A DNA stretch of 64,000 nucleotides from Mesorhizobium sp. M4B.F.Ca.ET.058.02.1.1 (GTDB lineage Bacteria > Pseudomonadota > Alphaproteobacteria > Rhizobiales > Rhizobiaceae): positions 1,674,001 through 1,738,000 of the forward strand of contig NZ_CP034450.1 in NCBI RefSeq assembly GCF_003952505.1, given 5' to 3'. The position numbers were made by a program, and so were the translations under genes. The notes under the pieces are model-generated. The model was not told where the DNA came from. It did no database searches and saw nothing but the letters and a program-made list of their open reading frames with translations. How positions within the stretch are numbered: the first letter of the stretch is position 1; the number at the start of each line of letters is the position of its first letter. This document shows positions 26,551 through 34,790 of this stretch, in pieces.

Positions 26551-28358
26551 GCGACCTCGGGGGCAACACCATGATCCATCAGCAGAATATCGCCGCAGCA
26601 GCACCGGCGAGCCTCCAACGCGTGGCCGAGGAGCGGACCTTCAAGACCCATGACGGCACCGAGATCTTCTACCGCTACTGGCCGGCGCTCGGCGAGCAGC
26701 CCAGGGGCGCCATCCTTCTCTTCCATCGCGGCCACGAGCATGGCGGGCGAATGGCGCATCTGGTCGACGAGCTCGCAATGCCCGGCTACGCCTTCTACGC
26801 CTGGGACGCGCGCGGCAACGGCCGCTCGGCCGGCGAGCGCGGCTATGCGCCGTCCTTCGCCGCGCTGGTGCGCGACATCGACTGCTTCGTGCGCGAGATC
26901 GCCCGCGACGGTTTTTCCCAGCGTGACGTAGCACTCATCGCGCAATCCTTCGGCGCCGTGCTCGCCGCCGCCTGGGTGCATGATTATGCGCCCGACATCC
27001 GCGCGCTGGTGGTGGCTTCGCCCGCCTTCTCGGTCAAGCTCTACGTGCCCTTCGCCAAGGAGGGTATCGCGCTCTGGCAGCGGCTCAAGGGGCGCTTCTT
27101 TGTCAATTCCTACGTCAAGGCCAAGTTCCTGACGCATGATCCGGAGCGCATCGCCTCCTTCGACGCCGATCCGCTGATCACGAGGCCGATCGCCTCCAAC
27201 ATACTGGTCGAGCTCTACACGCATGCCGCCCGCATCGTCGCGGACGCGCGCGCCATCACCGTGCCGACACAGCTGCTGATCTCGGGCGCCGACTGGGTGG
27301 TGCGGCACGGCCCGCAGCACGAATTCTTCGTCAACCTGGCAAGCCCCGCCAAGGAGCGGCATGTGCTGCCCGGTTTCTTCCACGACACGCTGGGCGAGCG
27401 CGACCGCAAGTACGCGCTCGACCTAGTCCGGCCATTCCTCGAAAAGCAGTTTTCAGCGCCGGAGAAGCCTGCCGACCTGACCGCGGCCGACCGCTCCGGC
27501 TACACGCGCGACGAGGCCGACAGGCTCGCCTCCCCGCTGCCGCTGCTGTCGCCCAAGGGCCTCTACTGGGCGATGAGCCGCGCCTTCATTCGCATCGGCT
27601 CCTGGTTCTCCACCGGCCTCAAGACGGGGATCACCACCGGCTTCGATTCGGGCTCCACCCTTGACTACGTCTATGAGAACGACGCCCGGGGTGAGACCCA
27701 TCTCGGCCGCATGATCGACCGCACCTTCCTCGACGCCATCGGCTGGCGCGGCATACGCCAGCGCAAGCTCCATCTGGAAGAACTGATCGGCAACGCCACG
27801 GAGCAGCTTAAGTCCGCCGGCCGGCCCGTGCACATCGTCGACATCGCCGCCGGCCATGGCCGCTACGTGCTCGATGCCGTTGCCAAATGCCCGACGCCCC
27901 CGGCCAGCGTCAGGCTGCAGGACTATTCCGAGCTCAATGTCGGGCTCGGCACCAGGCTGATCGCCGAGCGGCACCTGCCGACCAGCGTCACCTTCCGCCA
28001 GGCCGACGCCTTCGATGCCGGAATGCTCGCCGCGCTGAAGCCGGCGCCGGACCTCGCCATCGTTTCCGGCCTCTACGAGCTCTTCGCCGACAATGCGCTG
28101 ATTTCCCGCTCGCTCAGCGGACTCGCCAGCGCCATGCAGCCCGGTGCCCTGATCATCTACACCAACCAGCCCTGGCATCCGCAGCTGGAGATGATCGCGC
28201 GTAGCCTGACCTCGCATCGCGGCGGCCAGGCCTGGGTGATGCGGCGGCGCACGCAGGGCGAGATGGACCAGTTGGTGAAGGCCGCCGGTTTCGAGAAAAT
28301 CGACCAGCGCATCGACCAGTGGGGCATCTTCACCGTCTCGGTCGCGCGGCGCGTCTGA
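26547..28358 (+). CDS. Bifunctional alpha/beta hydrolase - SAM methyltransferase (YnbC-like)
   Basis: 603 aa fusion. N-terminal half (about 30-310): lysophospholipase/monoacylglycerol-lipase-type hydrolase with ILLFHRGHEHGGRMAHL, AWDARGNGRSAGERGY and nucleophile elbow AQSFGAVLA (the usual first Gly is Ala), then ISGADWVVRHGPQHEFF and the HDTLGE histidine region. C-terminal half (about 385-600): methyltransferase with HIVDIAAGHGRYVLDAV and LQDYSELNVGLG. E. coli YnbC has the same fusion. It could trim an acyl chain and methylate a headgroup in one protein; that is inference. It starts in an ATGA overlap with the previous gene; an ATG at 26571 is an alternative. Confidence 0.85.
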   Translation: MSDLGGNTMIHQQNIAAAAPASLQRVAEERTFKTHDGTEIFYRYWPALGEQPRGAILLFHRGHEHGGRMAHLVDELAMPGYAFYAWDARGNGRSAGERGYAPSFAALVRDIDCFVREIARDGFSQRDVALIAQSFGAVLAAAWVHDYAPDIRALVVASPAFSVKLYVPFAKEGIALWQRLKGRFFVNSYVKAKFLTHDPERIASFDADPLITRPIASNILVELYTHAARIVADARAITVPTQLLISGADWVVRHGPQHEFFVNLASPAKERHVLPGFFHDTLGERDRKYALDLVRPFLEKQFSAPEKPADLTAADRSGYTRDEADRLASPLPLLSPKGLYWAMSRAFIRIGSWFSTGLKTGITTGFDSGSTLDYVYENDARGETHLGRMIDRTFLDAIGWRGIRQRKLHLEELIGNATEQLKSAGRPVHIVDIAAGHGRYVLDAVAKCPTPPASVRLQDYSELNVGLGTRLIAERHLPTSVTFRQADAFDAGMLAALKPAPDLAIVSGLYELFADNALISRSLSGLASAMQPGALIIYTNQPWHPQLEMIARSLTSHRGGQAWVMRRRTQGEMDQLVKAAGFEKIDQRIDQWGIFTVSVARRV

Positions 28359-28365
28359 GGAAGCC

Positions 28366-29703
28366 GTGCCCGCCGCCGACCCTGCCCCAGCCGCCATCGC
28401 CGAGCCGTCGAAGGATAGATTCGGCGCCATCCTGCTACGCGCGGCGCTGTGGCTGGCGCTGCTCGCGCCGCTGTTCTACTCGACCTATGGCTTCGCCAAC
28501 TGGCTGGCCTCGCGACGCGACGATGTCGGCAGCATTGTCTTTGCGTGGGAGCGCGACATCCCGTTCATGGCGTGGACGATCGTGCCCTACTGGTCGATCA
28601 ACCTGTTCTACGGCCTGTCGCTGCTTCTCAACGACACCAGGCGCGGCGTCGACCGCCTCGCCGGCCGCTATCTGACCGCGCAGGCAATCGCGGTGACCTG
28701 CTTCATCTTGTTCCCGCTCAGGGCGACCTTCGTGCGGCCGGAGACATCGGGGCTGCCGGGCTTCCTGTTCGCGGTGCTCGGCGGCTTCGACAAGCCGTTC
28801 AACCAGGCGCCGTCGCTGCACATCGCGCTGCTTACGATCATCTGGGACCACTGGCGGCACCGGCTGAGCGGCATCTCAGGAATTGCCTGGCACGTCTGGT
28901 GCTTCCTGATCGGCGCCTCGGTGCTGACGACATGGCAGCACCATTTCATCGACATCCCGACCGGCGCGCTGCTCGGCCTGTTCGCGCTGTGGGTGTTCCC
29001 GCGCACGGGCGAACTGCCTTTCGCCGGCTTCCGGCTGGCGACCGACAGGAAAGCGCAGCGGCTGGCGGTCTTCTATGCGCTGGGGGCCACACTGCTGCTG
29101 GCGGGCGCGGCCGGCGGCGCCCTCGTCTCGGCGGTTGCCCTCGCCCTTCTGTGGCCGGCGCTGGCGCTGGCCATCGTCGCCTTCGGCTATGCCGGCGCCG
29201 GAGCCAAGGTGTTCCAGAAAGCGGCGGACGGCCGCGTCTCACTCGCCAGTCGGCTGCTGCTCTGGCCCTACCGCGTCGGCGCCAGAATCAATCTCTGGGC
29301 CTGGACGCGCACGCTGTCGCCAATTGTGCCTGTCACCGACGGCGTCTTCCTCGGCCGGTTCCCGACGGCTGCCGAGGCCAGCGGCTTCGGCACGGTGATC
29401 GACCTTGCCGCCGAACTGGAGCGGCCGCGCGGCGCATCCTGCCGCTGGATCAGCCTCGCCGTGCTCGATCTTCTGCCGCCATCCGCGAAGCAACTCTCCG
29501 AAGCGGTGCCGGCGATCGAGGCGGCGCGCCGGCAGGGGACGGTGCTGATCTGCTGCGCGCTCGGCTTCCAGCGCAGCGCCACGGTCGCCGCCGCATGGCT
29601 GGTCGGCACCGGCCGCTCGCACACCGCCGCGCAGGCGCGCAAACTGCTCGCCGCCTCCGGCCGACCGGTGCACATTCAGGCCGGGGTGGACGAAGCGGCA
29701 TGA
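28366..29703 (+). CDS. PAP2 phosphatase - dual-specificity phosphatase fusion (YnbD-like)
   Basis: 445 aa. N-terminal half: multi-spanning membrane PAP2 domain with QAPSLHIALL (about 146-156) and TTWQHHFIDIPTGALLG (about 188-205), which supply the acid-phosphatase histidines. C-terminal part: cysteine phosphatase with the CX5R loop in CCALGFQRSATVAAAW (about 395). Such proteins dephosphorylate lipid phosphates such as phosphatidylglycerophosphate. GTG start at 28366. It is eight bases after the previous stop and overlaps the next gene start (ATGA at 29700). Confidence 0.87.
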   Translation: MPAADPAPAAIAEPSKDRFGAILLRAALWLALLAPLFYSTYGFANWLASRRDDVGSIVFAWERDIPFMAWTIVPYWSINLFYGLSLLLNDTRRGVDRLAGRYLTAQAIAVTCFILFPLRATFVRPETSGLPGFLFAVLGGFDKPFNQAPSLHIALLTIIWDHWRHRLSGISGIAWHVWCFLIGASVLTTWQHHFIDIPTGALLGLFALWVFPRTGELPFAGFRLATDRKAQRLAVFYALGATLLLAGAAGGALVSAVALALLWPALALAIVAFGYAGAGAKVFQKAADGRVSLASRLLLWPYRVGARINLWAWTRTLSPIVPVTDGVFLGRFPTAAEASGFGTVIDLAAELERPRGASCRWISLAVLDLLPPSAKQLSEAVPAIEAARRQGTVLICCALGFQRSATVAAAWLVGTGRSHTAAQARKLLAASGRPVHIQAGVDEAA

Positions 29704-30134
29704 ACAGCAATAGCTATCAGGACAAAGCCGGCGCGTTCGCCGCCGGACTTATGCTGCAGGCGGCGTGGCCGCTGCTGGCGGTCGCGGCTTGCCTGCTCGC
29801 CGCGCCGGTGATCGGGCTGGCGGCCGCGCCGCAGGTGACACCGCTATCGGCGGCAGCGTGGCTGGTGGCTGCGGCGGCGGCTCTGGCTACCCTCGCCTTC
29901 ACCGCGCTCCTCCTGTTCGACGCGCTGCTGTTCCGGCTGATGGCGAGCCATGACAGCGAGGTTTCGGGCGGCGGCGCGGTCGATGATTTGCTCGCCCGCA
30001 TGCGGCTGAAGCCCATGCCTGCCGCGACGCGATCGCTCGACCAGCGGATATCGGGTACGCGCCGGCTGCTGATGAAGCAGCGTATGGCCTTTGCGGTGTT
30101 CGCGGCGGCGTCACTGATGGCGGCATTGCTTTGA
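29700..30134 (+). CDS. Small membrane protein of the phospholipid cluster, 144 aa
   Basis: Two or three hydrophobic segments (about 10-35, 45-75 and 125-143) joined by a soluble loop containing LARMRLKPMPAATRSLDQRI. No family recognised. Translational coupling to the PAP2/phosphatase gene before it (ATGA) and a 7-bp gap to the acyltransferase gene suggest that it belongs to the same membrane complex or pathway. It has no counterpart in the E. coli ynb operon as I know it. Confidence 0.75.
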   Translation: MNSNSYQDKAGAFAAGLMLQAAWPLLAVAACLLAAPVIGLAAAPQVTPLSAAAWLVAAAAALATLAFTALLLFDALLFRLMASHDSEVSGGGAVDDLLARMRLKPMPAATRSLDQRISGTRRLLMKQRMAFAVFAAASLMAALL

Positions 30135-30141
30135 GACTTCG

Positions 30142-30810
30142 ATGACAAAACTCCACATCCGCGCCAACACTTTCACCCTCCTGCAGACCATCACCTCGGT
30201 CGGCCTGTCGGCGCTGGCCTGGGTGGTGACCGGCGTGCGACCGATATGGAACGGCAGCCAGCCCTCGGAGCGGCAGCGCATCTATTTCGCCAACCATGCC
30301 AGCCATGGCGACTTCATCCTGCTCTCGGCCTGCCTCAGCGAGAAAGTGCGCGCCCGCACCCATGCGGTGGCGGCGGCCGAATATTGGGGCAAGTCGCGGC
30401 TGCGCCGCTACATCGCCGAGGACATGCTGTCCTCGGTGCTGATCCACCGGCAGTGGACCGAAGAGTCACAGAACCCGATCAACATCATGCTGTCGGTGCT
30501 CGACCAGGGTCATTCGCTGATCCTGTTTCCCGAGGGCACGCGCAACACCACGGACGAGCCGCTGCTGCCGTTCCGTTCCGGCCTCTACAACCTGTCGATG
30601 GCGCGGCCCGAGGTGGAGCTCATCCCGTGCTGGATCGAGAACATGTCGCGGGTTCTGCCCAAGGGCCAATTCCTGCCGGTGCCGCTTCTGTGCCGCGTCG
30701 TCTTCGGCCCGGCTGTGACCATCGCGCCCGGCGAGGAGCGGCGCGCCTTCCTCGAACGCGCCCGCCAGACGCTGCTCGCCCTCAACCCCCGCCCCGACCG
30801 AGACGACTGA
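30142..30810 (+). CDS. PlsC-like 1-acyl-glycerol-3-phosphate acyltransferase family protein
   Basis: 222 aa. Acyltransferase motif I HX4D in FANHASHGDFILL (about 50-60) and motif III LFPEGTRN (about 129-136), with an N-terminal hydrophobic segment. It would acylate lysophosphatidic acid or another lysolipid. Its TGA overlaps the ATG of the CdsA-like gene (30810), so acylation and CDP-activation genes are coupled. Confidence 0.9.
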   Translation: MTKLHIRANTFTLLQTITSVGLSALAWVVTGVRPIWNGSQPSERQRIYFANHASHGDFILLSACLSEKVRARTHAVAAAEYWGKSRLRRYIAEDMLSSVLIHRQWTEESQNPINIMLSVLDQGHSLILFPEGTRNTTDEPLLPFRSGLYNLSMARPEVELIPCWIENMSRVLPKGQFLPVPLLCRVVFGPAVTIAPGEERRAFLERARQTLLALNPRPDRDD

Positions 30811-31757
30811 TGCCACTACCGCCGATACATGAAACCATGATCCTGATCGCCGGCCTGGTCGCGGTGCTGTCGACGGCCAGCGTCACCGCCGGCATCTTGT
30901 CATGGCGAGCGCCGAAGCCGCTGTCGCCGACGCTCGTCAATCTCACCCAGCGCATCAACGCCTGGTGGGTGATGGTGGTGGCGATCACCGTCGCCTTCTT
31001 CTTCGGCCATGCCGGCATGACCATCCTGTTCGCGCTGATCTCGTTCGCGGCGCTGCGCGAATTCGTGACGCTGACGCACAGCCGGCGCAGCGACCACTGG
31101 GTGCTGCTCGGCATGTTCGCCATCATCATCCCATTCCAGTACTGGCTGGTGTGGACGGCGTGGTACGGGCTCTTCACCATCTTCATCCCGGTCTACTGCT
31201 TTCTGCTGATGCCGGCGATCACCGCGCTCAACGGCGACACCGAGCGCTTCCTCGAGCGCGTCTCGGCACAGCAATGGGCGATCATGATCTCGGTCTACTT
31301 CGTCAGCCACGTGCCGGCGCTGCTGACGCTCGACGTGCCGGGCTTCGAGGGCCGCAACCTCCTGCTCATCGCCTTCCTGATCATCACCGTGCAGGGCAGC
31401 GACGTGCTGCAATACATCTTCGGCAAGCTGTTCGGAAAACACCTGCTGTCGCCGACCGTGTCGCCGTCGAAAACCTGGGAAGGGCTGGTCGGCGGGCTCG
31501 CCGCCTCCAGCCTGCTTGGCGCGCTGTTGTCGTTCCTGACGCCGTTCTCGCCGCTGCAGGCGGCCGCCGTCGCCCTTGTCGCCTGTCTGATGGGTTTTCT
31601 CGGCGGCCTGGTCGCCTCGGCCATCAAGCGCGACCAGGGCGTGAAGGACTGGGGCCATCTGATCGAGGGCCATGGCGGCATGATGGACCGCGCCGACAGC
31701 CTGGTCTTCGCCGCCCCGGTGTTCTTCCACACGGTCAGGTATTTCTGGTCGGCGTGA
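30810..31757 (+). CDS. CdsA-like phosphatidate cytidylyltransferase (YnbB-like)
   Basis: 315 aa with about eight membrane helices. The C-terminal CDP-DAG synthase signature is present: SAIKRDQGVKDWGHLIEGHG followed by GMMDR, including the catalytic KD and DR acidic residues. It makes CDP-diacylglycerol from phosphatidate and CTP, the substrate required by the CDP-alcohol transferase that opens the cluster. It is probably a second, pathway-dedicated CdsA; the housekeeping cdsA normally sits near uppS, dxr and bamA, none of which are here. Confidence 0.9.
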   Translation: MPLPPIHETMILIAGLVAVLSTASVTAGILSWRAPKPLSPTLVNLTQRINAWWVMVVAITVAFFFGHAGMTILFALISFAALREFVTLTHSRRSDHWVLLGMFAIIIPFQYWLVWTAWYGLFTIFIPVYCFLLMPAITALNGDTERFLERVSAQQWAIMISVYFVSHVPALLTLDVPGFEGRNLLLIAFLIITVQGSDVLQYIFGKLFGKHLLSPTVSPSKTWEGLVGGLAASSLLGALLSFLTPFSPLQAAAVALVACLMGFLGGLVASAIKRDQGVKDWGHLIEGHGGMMDRADSLVFAAPVFFHTVRYFWSA

Positions 31758-31832
31758 GGGGAATGGGCTTGCGATCGCAAGTGGGCGCCTGACCCAGCCG
31801 AGCCCATTCAGGCAGCGGCCGCTGCAAAGAAA

Positions 31833-31857
31833 GCCCGCCGGTGTGCGGCCGGCGGGC
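31833..31857 (-). terminator. Rho-independent terminator, minus strand
   Basis: Inverted repeat GCCCGCCGG (31833-31841) / CCGGCGGGC (31849-31857). The plus-strand A-rich stretch before the stem gives a U-rich tail when transcribed on the minus strand. Confidence 0.55.
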
Positions 31858-31964
31858 AGATTTGGTGTCGATAGCGAGAAGACCTCGCTGGGTTGGAAAC
31901 GCGCGGTCGATGATTTGGTTTCGTGCCGGCCGTACCGCGGCCCAATGACAAACGAGCAAAAAAG

Positions 31965-31987
31965 CTCGCCCGGCGTGACCGGGCGAG
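31965..31987 (-). terminator. Rho-independent terminator, minus strand
   Basis: Perfect 9-bp stem CTCGCCCGG / CCGGGCGAG with a 5-base loop, followed on the minus strand by six uridines (plus-strand AAAAAA at 31958-31963). It lies downstream of the minus-strand gene at 32259-32576, or ends an unseen transcript. A second terminator lies 110-150 bases further on. Confidence 0.65.
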
Positions 31988-32144
31988 ATGGCTCTTGGAG
32001 GTTGGGAACTGCCCGCCCAACTTGCCGCAGTTTCATGACGGTCCGATGAACCGGGCGCCGGCCGGCAGCGCTCGCCCCGATTGGTTAGGCCCAGCGGCCG
32101 CCCGCGAGTCGCATGGGGCCGCCGGACCGCGTTCTGACCGCCCC

Positions 32145-32260
32145 CTAGAGCCGGATGATTTCAGGTCGAATCGACCTGAAATCTGAATCCGGCTCTAAAT
32201 CAAAGAGATAGAGCATGATGTCGTCCGAAACCCGCTTCACACTTTTCGGCATCATGCTCT
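32145..32260. repeat. Two-hairpin rhizobial intergenic repeat
   Basis: First hairpin: outer arms TAGAGCCGGAT (32146-32156) / ATCCGGCTCTA (32187-32197) and inner arms GATTTCAGGTCGA / TCGACCTGAAATC (32157-32183), all perfect. Second hairpin: AGAGCATGATG (32210-32220) / CATCATGCTCT (32250-32260). It matches, from memory, a common dispersed repeat of Rhizobiales. Its right end overlaps the stop codon of the gene at 32259-32576. Confidence 0.75.
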
Positions 32261-32576
32261 AGTCGCGTGCCCTGCGGATGGAAGAGATGAGCTCGTCGAC
32301 ACGATCCACCGGGTGGGCACGCGGCTTGCCAAGCGATCGAGCATCCAGCCGGTTGTCATAAATGCGCGCCAGCAGATCGCAGGCCACTTTGGCGCGCTGC
32401 CAGGTGCGACCGACCAGTGAGCGGCCTCCCAAGGTACCAGGAGCGTTGTCGGACTCATCCCACACCATCCAGCTTCCCGAAGGTTCTGGACGACAGCGGA
32501 ATCTCGCCTTTCCATGATCCTGCATGGCTTCGAAACGGGAAAGGCGCACTGTTGGTTCGACAACAATCGAGGGCAT
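32259..32576 (-). CDS. Hypothetical protein, 105 aa
   Basis: Soluble basic protein starting MPSIVVEPTVRLSRFEAMQD and containing GSWMVWDESDNAPG, followed by a helical LVGRTWQRAKVACDLLARIYD. No family recognised. No clear ribosome binding site for ATG 32576; ATG 32525 (at MQDHGKARF) is an alternative start. The TAG stop lies in the end of the intergenic repeat, so the present C-terminus may have been set by repeat insertion. Confidence 0.55.
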   Translation of the reverse strand: MPSIVVEPTVRLSRFEAMQDHGKARFRCRPEPSGSWMVWDESDNAPGTLGGRSLVGRTWQRAKVACDLLARIYDNRLDARSLGKPRAHPVDRVDELISSIRRARD

Positions 32577-32748
32577 GGTTAACGCCGCCGAGCGTTGTGG
32601 CAGCCCTCCGCGATCATGCCATGGCCCACTTTCGAGCGGCGGGCCGGTTTCGCCGGCTGCAAATCCAATTTTGCCTGGCAGCGGTAATTATCACGTAAGA
32701 CTAGTCTAATAACTTTTGGAAGCGAAATACTTAGGGTTGGGAACGCAT

Positions 32749-32943
32749 ATGGAACAGTCCACCCGCCTAGGGAACCTGCACTTCGCCCAGGCAATGTTGA
32801 GGGAAGTCCGCGAGCGAGCGCGGTCAGACGGTGAGGATCTTCTGACCTACCTAATCGACATGGCTTACCTGGAAGCCAGCGATCGAATTAGGGCAATCTG
32901 GGCCGCAAAAGACAACGACGCCGCGTCCGGCGAAGGCCGATAA
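32749..32943 (+). CDS. Small conserved hypothetical protein, 64 aa
   Basis: Predicted helical protein starting MEQSTRLGNLHFAQAMLREV and ending in an acidic/Gly tail. Contains LLTYLIDMAYLEASDRIRAI. ATG at 32749 is favoured by GGTTGGG just upstream; an ATG 33 bases earlier is in frame. Function unknown. It faces the small gene at 33003-33200. Confidence 0.6.
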   Translation: MEQSTRLGNLHFAQAMLREVRERARSDGEDLLTYLIDMAYLEASDRIRAIWAAKDNDAASGEGR

Positions 32944-33002
32944 GACGACCAGGGCGTGGACCCGCAACGCCCTGGGGCCCTCACAGCCGGCCCACCGGCT
33001 CG

Positions 33003-33200
33003 TTATTCGGTTTCGGCCACGAAGGATATGGCGATCAGGTCGTCGCCACCAATCTGGCCCTGGCCGTCTTCCATCACCGCGGCGACCTTCCGGAAGGTCT
33101 TCATCTCGTGTTCGGTAATGCGGGCTTCCCGCATCCTCGCCCTCAGGGCGGCTACGCGCAGTCCCAAGGCGTGGGATTGCCCGATCTCACGGTCCAACAT
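33003..33200 (-). CDS. Small hypothetical protein, 65 aa
   Basis: Starts MLDREIGQSHALGLRVAALR. The N-terminal half is a basic amphipathic helix; the C-terminal half includes EDGQGQIGGDDLIAISFV. GAGGAG lies six bases before the ATG at 33200. No function known. It may be co-transcribed with the DUF1236 gene upstream (77 bp away) from the EcfG-type promoter at 33639-33663. Confidence 0.6.
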   Translation of the reverse strand: MLDREIGQSHALGLRVAALRARMREARITEHEMKTFRKVAAVMEDGQGQIGGDDLIAISFVAETE

Positions 33201-33277
33201 GCATGGCTCCTCGATATTTGAGCGACTTGAAGGCCCGCCGCACCGAAATGCAGCGGGCCTGAGCTGAAGCGTTTGGC

Positions 33278-33577
33278 CTATTCGTAAACTTTGATGATCT
33301 TGCGCGTGCCCGGATCAACGAGGACCGTCCGGTTGTCGATCACGACGTAGCGGTATTGCACGTCGGGAACTTCATAAAGCTCGACTGTATCGGGAAGAGT
33401 CGTGCCGATGTTGAGCTCCACGCCAGGAAGCGCTACCGAGGCCAGGGGCTTCTTCTTCACATATTCCCGGATGACCGTTTCCTGTTCCGGCTGAATGATC
33501 AGGGTGTCGGCGGCGGCAGCCCCGATACCGGCCAGCAGCAAAAACCCCGCAGCGGCTGCGGCGAGATAGATTTTCAT
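33278..33577 (-). CDS. DUF1236 periplasmic protein, copy 1 (99 aa)
   Basis: Signal peptide (MKIYLAAAAAGFLLLAGIGA, then AAA) followed by a DUF1236 domain: EQETVIREYVKKKPLASVAL, TLPDTVELYEVPDVQYRYVV and VLVDPGTRKIIKVYE. It is one of three paralogues in this window (others at 59982 and 62757). A strong AGGAGGAAA stands before the ATG. An exact EcfG-type promoter lies 62-86 bp upstream, so it is probably induced under general stress. Molecular function unknown. Confidence 0.88.
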   Translation of the reverse strand: MKIYLAAAAAGFLLLAGIGAAAADTLIIQPEQETVIREYVKKKPLASVALPGVELNIGTTLPDTVELYEVPDVQYRYVVIDNRTVLVDPGTRKIIKVYE

Positions 33578-33638
33578 AGTTTCCTCCTGGTGGTGTGGTT
33601 GCGCCAGACGACATTGTCTTCACGCTGCAAGCAGACCC

Positions 33639-33663
33639 AACGCCAGGTTTTTGCAAACGTTCC
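33639..33663 (-). promoter_or_regulatory. EcfG-type promoter GGAAC-N16-CGTT
   Basis: Read on the minus strand: GGAAC at 33663-33659, 16 bases, CGTT at 33642-33639. Exact match to the alphaproteobacterial general-stress sigma consensus; drives DUF1236 copy 1. Confidence 0.75.
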
Positions 33664-33733
33664 GCGATGAGGACCTAGGTCTGAACCGTGTACGACCTTA
33701 TCAGGCGCAATAGCCTCGTCAGGGGCGGCAACC

Positions 33734-33759
33734 GGAACCCTTGATTGCCCGCCTTCGTT
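33734..33759 (+). promoter_or_regulatory. EcfG-type promoter GGAAC-N17-CGTT
   Basis: GGAAC 33734-33738, 17 bases, CGTT 33756-33759; 30 bp before the 30-codon gene at 33789. It is divergent from the promoter at 33639-33663, about 70 bp away. Confidence 0.75.
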
Positions 33760-33788
33760 GCTCGCTACAAGGTTCAGGAGAGGAATCC

Positions 33789-33881
33789 ATGGATAAGAGC
33801 GTCGATCAGGCACGCTGGCTACTCACGCCGGTGTTCGCGGTCGCCATCATGTTCTTGGCGATTGGAATGGCACTCGGCTGA
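33789..33881 (+). CDS. 30-aa single-pass membrane microprotein
   Basis: MDKSVDQARWLLTPVFAVAI followed by MFLAIGMALG: a short charged N-terminus and one membrane helix. AGGAGAGG stands five to ten bases before the ATG, and an exact EcfG-type promoter ends 29 bp upstream, so this is very probably a real translated gene despite its size. Function unknown; a stress-induced membrane modulator is a reasonable guess. Confidence 0.75.
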   Translation: MDKSVDQARWLLTPVFAVAIMFLAIGMALG

Positions 33882-34061
33882 AAATCCTTGGCTCGCCAAG
33901 AATCTTTTCAATGGAACCTGCGCAGTCCGGTCCTTTCCGAAGCCCTCGCCGCGGAGGAACCGATGTGTCCCGCCAGCCAGCTTCAGCCTTCATACTTTAG
34001 CAGTTTCGAAACTAAGCCCGCCCTTACGCGTTGACGCTTGCCACAATGGAGAATTTCAAGA

Positions 34062-34355
34062 ATGGATCCGGCGGTCGCGGCGGTGATGATTTTGCTTTCG
34101 TGCAGCCGAGGACAGACCTCCGTCTGCCGACCTATCGATTCGCCGCCCGACCTCTACATGTCGGTCCAGCAATGCCGGGCGTCATTGAAGGAGCGTCTTG
34201 CCAGATCGGCTAACGGCGTAATCATCGGCCGCTGCCGAGAGATCGACCTGAGTATTACAGGTTCACTGCCGGCCGGCCATGCGATCGTAACGGTGACGCG
34301 CGGTGTGGGGAACAAGACCGTCACCAGCTATATCGTGCCGCGCAAGACCGACTAG
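34062..34355 (+). CDS. Secreted or lipoprotein-like hypothetical protein, 97 aa
   Basis: Starts MDPAVAAVMILLSCSRGQTS; ILLSC could be a lipobox, although the leader is short and lacks basic residues. Two further cysteines (VCRPID, QQCRASL) and a C-terminal beta-rich part (GHAIVTVTRGVGNKTVTSYI). An in-frame ATG at 34038 would give a basic leader instead. Not assigned to a family. Confidence 0.5.
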   Translation: MDPAVAAVMILLSCSRGQTSVCRPIDSPPDLYMSVQQCRASLKERLARSANGVIIGRCREIDLSITGSLPAGHAIVTVTRGVGNKTVTSYIVPRKTD

Positions 34356-34465
34356 AGACTGGGCGCGGCGGGCGCCGTTGCCGGCGGCCAGGTCTGCCGC
34401 CGCCTCGACCAAATCTCGACCAACCGTGGCCGGACCTCAAGCCGCCAAGCGACAATATGGGAACC

Positions 34466-34491
34466 GGAACCAACACTTCTAGGTCCTCGTT
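34466..34491 (+). promoter_or_regulatory. EcfG-type promoter GGAAC-N17-CGTT
   Basis: GGAAC 34466-34470, 17 bases, CGTT 34488-34491. It would start transcription near 34498-34500 and therefore favours translation of the next gene from ATG 34522. Confidence 0.75.
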
Positions 34492-34521
34492 GATCCGATG
34501 ATGCAAGAAGAGGACACAGAG

Positions 34522-34706
34522 ATGGCCACCAAAGAAAAGAAAGAAAAAAAGCAGGCGAGCCGCGTGGTGAAAGGGCAAGAGCTGGAGGTGGAGCACCTGA
34601 CGGAAATTGCCGACGTCTCGCCGAAACAGGCGCGCGCCTTGTTGGCAAGCATGGTGCCGACTGGACCAAGCTCAAGGACGAAGCCGAAGATTTGAAGGAT
34701 GACTGA
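34522..34706 (+). pseudogene. DUF3606-like small protein gene with one-base frameshift
   Basis: From ATG 34522 the frame reads MATKEKKEKKQASRVVKGQE and then EVEHLTEIADVSPKQARALLAS, after which it runs on to an unrelated tail ending at 34695. One frame over, from about 34646, the sequence continues KHGADWTKLKDEAEDLKDD to a TGA at 34706, which is how DUF3606 proteins end (compare SEHGNDRKTLARQARKL in the copy at 60856-61041). One missing base near 34640-34648 explains both. It may be a real frameshift or a sequencing error. The exact EcfG promoter upstream fits a stress gene. Confidence 0.65.
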
Positions 34707-34790
34707 AACACCCGGCACGGCTTCCTCTCTCGGTCTCCGCCGCGGCGTGAGGGGATATTGCGCGATCCCTTCTTTCCTTGTGGGGACTGC

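Noticed and set aside
32040..32145. Possible tRNA-like or RNA gene between the intergenic repeat and the terminators
   Set aside because: No cloverleaf, no T-loop consensus and no promoter seen; only GC-rich sequence.
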